From: Pseudomonas ovata
GTDB lineage: Bacteria; Pseudomonadota; Gammaproteobacteria; Pseudomonadales; Pseudomonadaceae
NCBI RefSeq assembly: GCF_003131185.1
Contig: NZ_QFFU01000037.1
Location: 1 to 45,196 of the forward strand
Reading direction: 5' to 3'
DNA length: 45,196 nt
Of the stretch, positions 39,468-45,196 are shown piece by piece. The position numbers were made by a program, and so were the translations under genes. The stretch's first letter is position 1. Each line of letters begins with the position of its first letter. A model generated the notes under the pieces. The model did not search any database and was not told the DNA's origin. It worked only from the letters and a program-made list of their open reading frames with translations.

Positions 39468-39512
39468 GCTCTTTAATCAGATTTCACTGGCTGGCCTGCT
39501 CACGCGGGCCAG
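39468..39512 (+). promoter_or_regulatory. nut-like element (boxA plus boxB hairpin)
   Basis: GCTCTTTAATCA (39468-39479) closely matches the boxA consensus GCTCTTTAACA. It is followed by the hairpin CTGGCCTG-CTCACG-CGGGCCAG (39491-39512), boxB-like. It lies about 100 nt after the pL start in a 240-bp leader without genes. NusB/NusE-type antitermination is inferred; no N-like gene is recognised. Confidence 0.6.
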
Positions 39513-39615
39513 ACGGGAAACAATTCGCCCCGCCCTTCCGGCTGAAATAGGAGGGACAGCATCACTGAAGCAACTTCTCGCGAGGGTGCTTTGGGATGAC
39601 AAGAGGAGATTCGAT

Positions 39616-39912
39616 ATGCATCACCCACACCCGAACTCACCAGGAAAGCCGACGATAAGTGCGCCAAGCCTTGTAGGTCGAATCGAAGCGGCATTGATGA
39701 CGCTAGCGTGTCAGGGAGATCCTGGACTCGCTACAAAAATGTCTTTGATGCACCCCAGTCCGGAACTGAGTCGGTCGGGGTGCAACAAGTACGCAACGAT
39801 AGTCCTTACTCAGACAATTGCTGCTTTAGTAGAAGCTCTGCCTGCACAGCGCTCTGACCAGATTCAGCTAGAACTAGCAGCATACCTTGAGGAGTTTTAC
39901 GAACCTCAATAA
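39616..39912 (+). CDS. Hypothetical phage early protein, first gene after pL
   Basis: 98 residues from ATG 39616 (MHHPHPNSPGKPTISAPSLV), with AAGAGGAG 7 nt upstream. The second half is helical (IVLTQTIAALVEALPAQRSD, LELAAYLEEFYEPQ). Its last 107 bp overlap a gene on the other strand. The good ribosome binding site and helical pattern favour a real gene. It lacks the Arg-rich start of N proteins. Function unknown. Confidence 0.6.
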   Translation: MHHPHPNSPGKPTISAPSLVGRIEAALMTLACQGDPGLATKMSLMHPSPELSRSGCNKYATIVLTQTIAALVEALPAQRSDQIQLELAAYLEEFYEPQ

Positions 39913-40036
39913 CGCCATGCCACATGCCGTTTTCTAGTTCGATCACATCCCCAGCATCAATGTCCCGACTCGCTTCGTAGACCTTTGGAAGATCCTTACC
40001 GAAGTCCCGATCGTGCTTCAACTTGTAGGTGCGCAT
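39806..40036 (-). CDS. Hypothetical small protein on the opposite strand
   Basis: 76 residues, MRTYKLKHDRDFGKDLPKVY, then IDAGDVIELENGMWHGVIEV and MLLVLAESGQSAVQAELLLK. AAAGGAGGG lies 9 nt before the ATG, a strong site. The pattern E-x-IDAGDVIEL-GMWHGV looks like a small beta-barrel protein I recall from Pseudomonas prophages. Its 3' end overlaps the rightward gene by 107 bp tail-to-tail, so both may interfere with each other. Its promoter must lie in 40037-40150. Confidence 0.65.
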   Translation of the reverse strand: MRTYKLKHDRDFGKDLPKVYEASRDIDAGDVIELENGMWHGVIEVRKTPQGMLLVLAESGQSAVQAELLLKQQLSE

Positions 40037-40152
40037 TGCGTATCGCCCTCCTTTGCAGGCTGTGTTGTTTGAGAGCGCTCAGCCTAGCGCAAGGCCCGTC
40101 ACCTGGGCAGTGGTGAGCTGGCCGCCGGCCACCACTTCTGAGCGATAAGCCC

Positions 40153-40344
40153 ATGAATCAAAAATCTGAGCAAACCATCGACTTCAAGATCTTCGAAGGC
40201 AAGAAGCTTTGCATGGCCGTCGAGAACGGCAACCTGCTGAGCGCCCTGCACCTGGCCGCGCACCGTCTGAGCGGCGCCGAACGCCTGGAGCTGATCGAGA
40301 AGCTCAAGAAAACACATGCCGAGCTCGAAGCCCGGTATCGCTGA
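40153..40344 (+). CDS. Small hypothetical phage protein
   Basis: 63 residues, MNQKSEQTIDFKIFEGKKLC, AVENGNLLSALHLAAHRLSG and ERLELIEKLKKTHAELEARY. It is mostly helical and charged. The ribosome binding site is weak (GAGCG upstream). It is followed by a large inverted repeat and the ParB-like gene. Function unknown. Confidence 0.6.
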   Translation: MNQKSEQTIDFKIFEGKKLCMAVENGNLLSALHLAAHRLSGAERLELIEKLKKTHAELEARYR

Positions 40345-40360
40345 TTCCCCCTCCCACACC

Positions 40361-40439
40361 GACTGCATTGGCGGGCACCAGGCCTGCACAACCTGCGCGG
40401 GGGTTTGGTCACCGGTACTGGTGCCCGACCAATGCAGTT
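40361..40439. repeat. Long inverted repeat before the ParB-like gene
   Basis: CTGCATTGGCGGGCACCAG (40363-40381) is repeated inverted as CTGGTGCCCGACCAATGCAG (40418-40437), with one bulged base and flanking pairs. The loop is 36 nt. It could be a transcript hairpin or a protein-binding site such as a ParB target. Confidence 0.7.
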
Positions 40440-40455
40440 CCCGGAAGCAAATTGC

Positions 40456-41307
40456 ATGGCCAAATCCTTCAGGAAAATGATCGACAGCGGCGAGGTAAAA
40501 CGCGCTGATGCGATGAAAGTGCAGCTTGAAGATCTGCACGAAGAACCAGGCTTTAACCTGCGCACCGAAGGCGCAGTGCTTGAGGCGAGCATTGATCTGC
40601 TGGCTGAGTTCATCGCCAGCGGCGGGCAGATCCCACCGCTTGAGGTTCGCCCTCGCGCCGATGGCGGAGTTTGGGTTGTCGACGGACACCGCCGGCGCCG
40701 CGCCCTGCTCAAGCTTGATGCGGCGGGCCGACTGCCGCGCACGCCGAAAAAGAATGACCCCACGATTCTCGAAGCTTGGATTTCGGTCGTGCCCTTCGAG
40801 GGCAGCGATGCGGATCGGGTTGCCAGGATCATATCCAGCCAGGAAAACGAGAAGCTCTCTGCGCTGGAGCTGGCCGAAGGTTACAAGCGGCTCCGGGCAT
40901 TCGGCTGGACCATCGAGCAGATCGCCAAGAAGGTCGGCAAGGCCCGACAAACGATTGAGCAGATCCTGACAATCGGCAATGCCAACACGGATGTTCAGAA
41001 CCTGGTGGCAGCGGGCCAAGTGTCGGCAACCACTGCCGCTCAGGTAGTGCGAGAGCACGGCGACGAGGCCGGCAAAGTGCTGGGCGCCGAACTGGAGAAA
41101 GCCCAGGCACAAGGCAAGAAGAAAGTCACTGCCAAGACGATCAAGGGGCCGGCGATCCCAAAGGCTCAGATTGAGGCAGTTCATGCGGCCTCATGCAAGC
41201 TGATTGCATCGCTTGGGCAGATTGACGAACAGGCCGAAACCATCCAGCTCCCAACGGCACTCGTCATGGAGCTACGTCGCACCCTCGAAATCGCGAAGCC
41301 GAGATAG
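40456..41307 (+). CDS. ParB-like nuclease-domain / ParB family protein
   Basis: 283 residues from ATG 40456 (MAKSFRKMIDSGEVKRADAM). The N-terminal ParB-like fold shows QIPPLEVRPR, VWVVDGHRRRRALLKL, and later ISSQENEKLSALELAEGYKR with AFGWTIEQIAKKVGKARQTI, a KorB-type HTH. A charged C-terminal region follows. ParB proteins bind DNA and use CTP to spread. No ParA is visible in the window, so partitioning is not shown; a regulatory DNA-binding role in the early region is as likely. Confidence 0.85.
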   Translation: MAKSFRKMIDSGEVKRADAMKVQLEDLHEEPGFNLRTEGAVLEASIDLLAEFIASGGQIPPLEVRPRADGGVWVVDGHRRRRALLKLDAAGRLPRTPKKNDPTILEAWISVVPFEGSDADRVARIISSQENEKLSALELAEGYKRLRAFGWTIEQIAKKVGKARQTIEQILTIGNANTDVQNLVAAGQVSATTAAQVVREHGDEAGKVLGAELEKAQAQGKKKVTAKTIKGPAIPKAQIEAVHAASCKLIASLGQIDEQAETIQLPTALVMELRRTLEIAKPR

Positions 41308-41309
41308 CC

Positions 41310-41708
41310 ATGCACATGACCATAACCAGCGGGGAATGGACGGGGCGTCTGGGCTTGAGCCTGGCCCGCCGCGAACTTGAATGCACGCTCGCCGTGGCGA
41401 GGGGCATGACAACAAAGGAAATCGCTCAGACGCTTGGAATCTCGCCTGAGACGGTGACCAAGCGCTTGAGCAATGCGATGTTCAAGCTTGGCGTAGCCCG
41501 CCGAGCTGCACTGATTGGTGCAGCCATGCAACGCCAGATCATCAGCCACCTGTGCGTGATGCTTGTTGCGCTGATCGCAATGCACTCAACCAACGATGAC
41601 ATGCGCCGGGAACGCAAAGGCCCGGAGCGGCGCGCTGCAGCGTTCGAAACAAAACTCGCTCGCAAGGGCGCAAGCAAAGCCAGGCCCTGCATCGCGATCA
41701 CCGCGTAG
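41310..41708 (+). CDS. LuxR-type helix-turn-helix protein
   Basis: 132 residues. The LuxR C-terminal HTH (about 17-70) reads LARRELECTLAVARGMTTKE, IAQTLGISPETVTKRLSNAM and KLGVARRAALIGAA. A hydrophobic stretch (ISHLCVMLVALIAMH) and a basic tail follow. No receiver or ligand domain is present. Such short LuxR-HTH proteins occur in Pseudomonas phage early regions; targets are unknown. It begins 2 nt after the ParB-like stop. Confidence 0.8.
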   Translation: MHMTITSGEWTGRLGLSLARRELECTLAVARGMTTKEIAQTLGISPETVTKRLSNAMFKLGVARRAALIGAAMQRQIISHLCVMLVALIAMHSTNDDMRRERKGPERRAAAFETKLARKGASKARPCIAITA

Positions 41709-41730
41709 GCCACTCTCGAAGGACTGAATC

Positions 41731-42033
41731 ATGACCCAGCTCATCAACTTGTCGGCCTCCTTACGGGTGGCTGCTGAGGCGCGTTCGGCTATGCAAGCCA
41801 GGGCCACTATGGCTACTGAAGAGTTCTACTCGAAGTCTGGTCGAGCAATCCCTACGCCCGCCCCGACTTTTCGTTTCCAGATCAAAAACAAGGCGAAGGC
41901 CTTTCACATCTACGACCGCAAGAGCGGCCGTGTTGTCGGGTTCTGCTTCAGCTACCGCGCAGCTCTTGTCTATGCAGACGCAATGGAGCGCGGCGCAGCC
42001 CAGCGCCTGGTACCGCGCCGGCTCAACTCGTAG
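41731..42033 (+). CDS. Hypothetical phage protein
   Basis: 100 residues. The middle and end (FRFQIKNKAKAFHIYDRKSG, VVGFCFSYRAALVYADAMER) suggest a small alpha/beta fold. AAGGA lies upstream of the ATG. It is in line with neighbours of the rightward early operon. I do not recognise the family. Confidence 0.68.
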   Translation: MTQLINLSASLRVAAEARSAMQARATMATEEFYSKSGRAIPTPAPTFRFQIKNKAKAFHIYDRKSGRVVGFCFSYRAALVYADAMERGAAQRLVPRRLNS

Positions 42034-42041
42034 GAGCGGCC

Positions 42042-42632
42042 ATGATCAGCAACGATATATCACTGATCCAGCATAACGCGCCAAAGTCTGCCGAACTGGC
42101 CTCTGCAATCGCTGAGTTCTTGGCTCAAGGCGGCGTCATCGAAGAGCTACCCACAAAAATCCACCGGCCTGAGTCTGAGCAAAAGCCGTATGGCCGTGAC
42201 CACGACGAGCACAAGCAGAAAGCCGTTCGTATCGAGCCTCCAGACACAAAGCCCCGCGCCCAGGCAAGCATCTTGGCCGAGGCCAAGAAAAGAGCACGCA
42301 AGGAACTGGAGAAAAAAGTAAGCGACCTTGCAGAGAAGATGACGCTTGCAGATGTAAGTCGCCAGACAGGAATCAGCAAATACAACCTGCGGCGCATGGC
42401 CAGTTCATGCGGATTTCAGTTCCAGCAATACGACCCTACACCCCACCTCAAGCCAAACAGCATTGATCGCGCCGACGATGCGATGAATGTCTTGCGCATC
42501 AAATATGCACGGGATCGCGGACTTTCACGCAAAGACGCCAGTGACGAGCTGCGCATCAGCTATGCGCTGATGACGCGGCTCATCACTGAATACGCGATTG
42601 ATTACCCGAAGCAAAAACCGGGACCGAAATGA
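42042..42632 (+). CDS. Hypothetical protein with helix-turn-helix-like segments
   Basis: 196 residues. A charged coiled stretch (ILAEAKKRARKELEKKVSDL) leads into MTLADVSRQTGISKYNLRRM, a likely HTH. A second similar segment is RKDASDELRISYALMTRLIT. It may bind DNA in the early region. It lies 8 nt after the previous gene. I do not recognise a named family. Confidence 0.7.
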   Translation: MISNDISLIQHNAPKSAELASAIAEFLAQGGVIEELPTKIHRPESEQKPYGRDHDEHKQKAVRIEPPDTKPRAQASILAEAKKRARKELEKKVSDLAEKMTLADVSRQTGISKYNLRRMASSCGFQFQQYDPTPHLKPNSIDRADDAMNVLRIKYARDRGLSRKDASDELRISYALMTRLITEYAIDYPKQKPGPK

Positions 42633-42811
42633 AGCGCCTCCAAACCCGCGCACGGCATGGCCGGCGTCAGCAATTCATCTACCTGCCGTACAGCGGCATT
42701 TCACGCACGGAGCTTTCCCCATGCCCAACCCAACCGACACAGTCGAGTTCCTCAGCGAGCTCAATGGCGGCGCCTTCGCAAGCCAGATCGGTCACGCACT
42801 CTCTGAAGTAG
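42629..42811 (+). CDS. Possible short gene coupled to its upstream neighbour
   Basis: 60 codons beginning at ATGA overlap with the upstream stop (MKRLQTRARHGRRQQFIYLP). The last third overlaps the next, better supported gene in another frame and is Ser/Gln-rich like a shadow frame. Only the basic N-terminal 30 residues look protein-like. It may be a short real peptide or chance. Confidence 0.3.
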   Translation: MKRLQTRARHGRRQQFIYLPYSGISRTELSPCPTQPTQSSSSASSMAAPSQARSVTHSLK

Positions 42812-43068
42812 CCGCCGGGGTCATAGACAACGGCAAGGCCGGCAAGCTGGTCATTACCCTCGACTTCAAACAAGTCGGTCAGTCCAGCCAGGTGGCGATC
42901 AAGCACAAGCTTGATTACAAGGCGCCTACCAAGCGCGGTACGCGCAGCGAAAACACCACGCACGAGACGCCGATGTCTGTCGGCACCGGTGGAAAACTCA
43001 CCCTGTTCCCTGAAAAGCACGACCAGCTTTTCTCCCGTGAAGAAGCCCCAATCCACCCCCGCCCGTAA
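42721..43068 (+). CDS. Hypothetical phage early protein upstream of DUF2303 gene
   Basis: 115 residues from ATG 42721, with GGAG 8 nt upstream. It reads TVEFLSELNGGAFASQIGHA, VAAGVIDNGKAGKLVITLDF, QVAIKHKLDYKAPTKRGTRS and GGKLTLFPEKHDQLF. It is the usual small partner directly before DUF2303 in Pseudomonas prophages as I recall. Function unknown; perhaps part of a recombination or host-takeover pair. Confidence 0.75.
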   Translation: MPNPTDTVEFLSELNGGAFASQIGHALSEVAAGVIDNGKAGKLVITLDFKQVGQSSQVAIKHKLDYKAPTKRGTRSENTTHETPMSVGTGGKLTLFPEKHDQLFSREEAPIHPRP

Positions 43069-43080
43069 AGGAATCGAAAC

Positions 43081-43896
43081 ATGTCTTTGAGCAAAGAAGC
43101 CATCCAGCTGATCGGCGATAACGCCCTGCTGGCTGCCGGCAAAGAGCTGAATACTTACACCCCTACCCTTGTCATTCCCGAGTCAGCCAAGGTCGTTGAC
43201 CTGGAGCGCTACCAGGGTGGCCGCTCGCGCTTCCGTGGCGCCTTCAAAACCGACTCGCTGTCTGACTTCGGGGCCTACGTGCAGGACCGCGCCAACCTGG
43301 ACGCCCAAGGCTTCATCAACCAGAAGGCCATGTCGTGCGAAGTCTTCTTCAATCTGGGCACGGTCGATGAGCCAGGCCACGGTGATGATCGCGCCGTGTT
43401 ACAACTGCAACCCACTGCCGGTTACAAGGCTGTGGACGGCATCAACGGTTCGCCGATGAGCCAGCGTGACCTCAGCGACTGGATCGAGGACTGGAACCTC
43501 AACCTGAAAGCCCATGATGCCGATGGCAACGAAATGGGCATTGCCAAAGTCATCGCGGCGGTGCGCACCATCACGGTCAAGGCGATTTCGGAAAGCGATC
43601 ACGCTGTAAGCGAAACGAAGTCCAGCCGCAGCGCGATGGACCAGATCGAGGCCAGCAGCAAAGAAACGCTGCCGTCGACCCTGGCCTTTTCTACAGTGCC
43701 GTATGACGGGCTGATGGAGCGTACTTTCACCTTCCGCCTATCGGTCATCACCAGCGGTCGTGAGCCGATCCTGAAGCTTCGCTGGATCGCAGAAGAAGTA
43801 CAGCGCGAAGAGATTGCCCGTGAATTCAAGGGCGTCTTGCAGGGGCTGGTCGAGGACAAGGCATCGTTGTGGCTGGGAAGCTTCGACGGGCGCTGA
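43081..43896 (+). CDS. DUF2303 family protein
   Basis: 271 residues, MSLSKEAIQLIGDNALLAAG onward. It includes VVDLERYQGGRSRFRGAFKT, SLSDFGAYVQDR, LSDWIEDW, and DGLMERTFTFRLSVITSGRE near the end. This is the DUF2303 layout, a phage/prophage family of unknown role usually found near recombination genes in early operons. It is directly followed by a hairpin, then by an inverted cargo gene. Confidence 0.88.
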   Translation: MSLSKEAIQLIGDNALLAAGKELNTYTPTLVIPESAKVVDLERYQGGRSRFRGAFKTDSLSDFGAYVQDRANLDAQGFINQKAMSCEVFFNLGTVDEPGHGDDRAVLQLQPTAGYKAVDGINGSPMSQRDLSDWIEDWNLNLKAHDADGNEMGIAKVIAAVRTITVKAISESDHAVSETKSSRSAMDQIEASSKETLPSTLAFSTVPYDGLMERTFTFRLSVITSGREPILKLRWIAEEVQREEIAREFKGVLQGLVEDKASLWLGSFDGR

Positions 43897-43902
43897 TGGT
43901 GT

Positions 43903-43932
43903 AGGGCCGAGTTTAAGATACCGCTCGGCCCT
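43903..43932. terminator. Hairpin between convergent DUF2303 and cargo genes
   Basis: AGGGCCGAG (43903-43911) pairs with CTCGGCCCT (43924-43932) around a 12-nt loop. There is no T-run, but the position between two convergent genes suggests a bidirectional transcription end. Confidence 0.5.
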
Positions 43933-43943
43933 AAGCTACTTAA

Positions 43944-44684
43944 TCAATGAGCAGAAGCGCAAATATGTTTATTTACGCTCTCTACAAACTCACATATCTG
44001 AGGATAGGCTTTTTTAAGTAGCTCAAGGGCATCAGCTCCTGTTATATCCAAATGAAATTCAACCCAATCAAATTCTCTCACCAACTCAAACCCACCATTC
44101 AACTGATCTCGCATCTCCTGCGTAGTGGTAGAGTTAGTAAAGACCATCGACCCATTTTTTTCAACACGAACGCCGTCAACAAAATTATTTTCAAAGACCA
44201 TGTTCTCAGCCCCGAAAGTCCCAAACCCAGGTATATGCACCGTACTTCCGGGTGAGTTCTTTCTTTCTTGAATACTTAAGCCATTGTGCTTATTGAAGTT
44301 AGAGAAGCGGCAAAGATCATACAGCCACATATCCCCACATACGTGAGGCTGCATACCTCTAACAAGATTAAAAAGGATAGGCGCTTCCTGCTGGAGAGCC
44401 GGCAAACTTTTCCTCAAGCTAACATTAAAATCTTTTTCACTTTTCCCATAAGGAAAATACACCTTATTTTTCTTTCTAGTGTAGGACGCCCATATCCCTT
44501 GAGAAGTAAACTCAAGGGCGCTCCTTAAGTTCTCAATTGCGGGCTTCAACTTAACTCGAGGAACCCTATCAATATCTTCATCCCGCCTTGCTGCCAAATA
44601 AACACTTTCAAATTCGGCAATATTTTTATTAGCCTCGTCCAAAACCTCTTTGGCATCCTCATATCTTTTCATTTGCCCTATCAC
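43944..44684 (-). CDS. Low-GC cargo protein of unknown function
   Basis: 246 residues from GTG 44684, with AGGAGG 6 nt upstream. It is AT-rich and opposite in direction to its early-operon neighbours, the usual picture of a cargo (moron) gene. The N-terminal half is helical (AIENLRSALEFTSQGIWASY), followed by VYFPYGKSEKDF, LVRGMQPHV and CRFSNFNKHNGLS. The LRSALE-FPY-QPH-N-KHN order resembles a widespread hypothetical family; the R-x6-H spacing recalls HEPN nucleases, weakly. The C-terminal half is strand-rich. No membrane segment. A defence or exclusion function is possible. Confidence 0.72.
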   Translation of the reverse strand: MIGQMKRYEDAKEVLDEANKNIAEFESVYLAARRDEDIDRVPRVKLKPAIENLRSALEFTSQGIWASYTRKKNKVYFPYGKSEKDFNVSLRKSLPALQQEAPILFNLVRGMQPHVCGDMWLYDLCRFSNFNKHNGLSIQERKNSPGSTVHIPGFGTFGAENMVFENNFVDGVRVEKNGSMVFTNSTTTQEMRDQLNGGFELVREFDWVEFHLDITGADALELLKKAYPQICEFVESVNKHICASAH

Positions 44685-44696
44685 TATTAACCTCCT

Positions 44697-44714
44697 GGAT
44701 CATGAAAGTGATCC
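44697..44714. promoter_or_regulatory. Dyad upstream of the cargo gene
   Basis: GGATCA-TGAAAG-TGATCC is a perfect 6-bp inverted repeat lying directly before the cargo ribosome binding site. It may be an operator for self-regulation or a leader hairpin. Confidence 0.45.
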
Positions 44715-44780
44715 GAGACAATTACACCAAAACATAGATTAATGCCAGCCCAGCAGCGCCTGCGGCTGCCTGGAGAACTC

Positions 44781-45196
44781 ATGTCTACCGAAAAACCCAG
44801 CGAAAGCGCGCTTGAGCGCGTGATACGCAAGATCAAGCGCTGCATGGCCTTGGCGCAAAGCTCGAATGAAACAGAAGCGGCCACTGCGCTGCGCCAGGCA
44901 CAGAGCTTGATGAACAAGTATCAGCTGACCGAAATGGATGTTCAGCTTAGTGATGTAGGCGAAGTCAAATCGTCGCATTCAAGAACAACTCGACGCCCTG
45001 CATGGGATCGAGACCTGGGCGCAGTTGTAGCAGACGTCTTCGATTGCAAGGCCCTGACCCTGAAGCATTGGTGTGTAAGCTCACAACGTCCAGTAGAGCG
45101 CGCTGTGTTTGTCGGCGTCACACCCTCGCAGCACATCGCTTTGTACGCATACGAAACCCTTCTGACCAAATTGAAGTTGGCCAGAAAGGAGTACGT
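44781..45196 (+). CDS. DUF2786 family protein, N-terminal part
   Basis: The frame is open to the right edge (138 codons shown). GGAG lies 5 nt before ATG 44781. It begins MSTEKPSESALERVIRKIKR, CMALAQSSNETEAATALRQA and QSLMNKYQLTEMDV, the DUF2786 pattern (KI-LA-EA-A-LM-KY-L). A later segment reads VFVGVTPSQHIALYAYETLL. Family members are common in phage early regions and sometimes link to zinc-dependent or DNA-related domains; the role is unknown. It continues the operon interrupted by the inverted cargo gene. Confidence 0.85.
   Translation, partial: MSTEKPSESALERVIRKIKRCMALAQSSNETEAATALRQAQSLMNKYQLTEMDVQLSDVGEVKSSHSRTTRRPAWDRDLGAVVADVFDCKALTLKHWCVSSQRPVERAVFVGVTPSQHIALYAYETLLTKLKLARKEY

Noticed and set aside
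40456..41307. Phage-plasmid interpretation based on the ParB-like gene
   Set aside because: The prophage is joined to chromosome in a host gene on the left, and no parA, plasmid origin or toxin-antitoxin pair is visible. ParB-fold proteins also occur in ordinary temperate phages.

Overview
The window is a Pseudomonas chromosome fragment carrying most of a siphovirus-type prophage. Host genes fill about 1-9,080 and the prophage runs from about 9,080 past the right edge. The Pseudomonas assignment rests on GC-rich codon use and on host gene order: a DUF883/holin-like/small-protein trio, a dGTPase-like gene, then a BvgA/BvgS-type pair. I recall dgt, rocS2 and rocA2 being neighbours in P. aeruginosa; this was not checked.

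Host part (1-9,080). The 5' end of benA (benzoate dioxygenase large subunit) has two tandem BenR/XylS-type sites upstream. An amtB ammonium transporter follows. On the + strand come three small envelope/ribosome-associated proteins, an EAL phosphodiesterase, a dGTPase-like protein, a stand-alone CheY-like receiver, a rocA2-type regulator and a rocS2-type sensor. The sensor gene is cut inside its PAS domain, which marks the left phage-host junction.

Late phage genes (9,260-33,300, almost all - strand). Reading leftward from the late promoter, these are holin, Rz/Rz1, a small conserved ORF, HNH nuclease, an AT-rich candidate cos region, TerS, TerL, portal, protease, capsid, connectors, tail tube, the tail chaperone pair with a -1 frameshift, a 2172-residue tape measure, tail tip and fibre proteins (one an SGNH esterase) and a probable virion lysozyme. 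A low-GC DUF2971 cargo gene sits at the phage end. Intrinsic terminators recur within this operon, directly before ribosome binding sites. This fits the Q-like gene and the promoter with tandem terminators at 33.2-33.3 kb.

Early phage genes (33.3-45.2 kb). The leftward early operon is cro, a terminator, a leader peptide, an O-like initiator containing iterons, DnaB, a VRR-NUC nuclease, a tyrosine recombinase, a zinc-ribbon protein and Q. The divergent cI repressor and the rightward pL-type promoter each have three copies of a 14-bp operator (ATAAC-N4-GTTAT). A boxA/boxB-like nut element follows pL. Rightward early genes include ParB-like, LuxR-HTH, DUF2303 and DUF2786 proteins, interrupted by a low-GC cargo gene on the opposite strand. 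The right attachment site, and probably the integrase that made the insertion, lie beyond the window.

Best candidates for something new: the prophage break in rocS2, an amber-interrupted membrane protein gene between tape measure and tail chaperone, the tyrosine recombinase inside the replication operon, two low-GC cargo genes of unknown function, and a 22-codon leader with a hairpin that may control the replication initiator.
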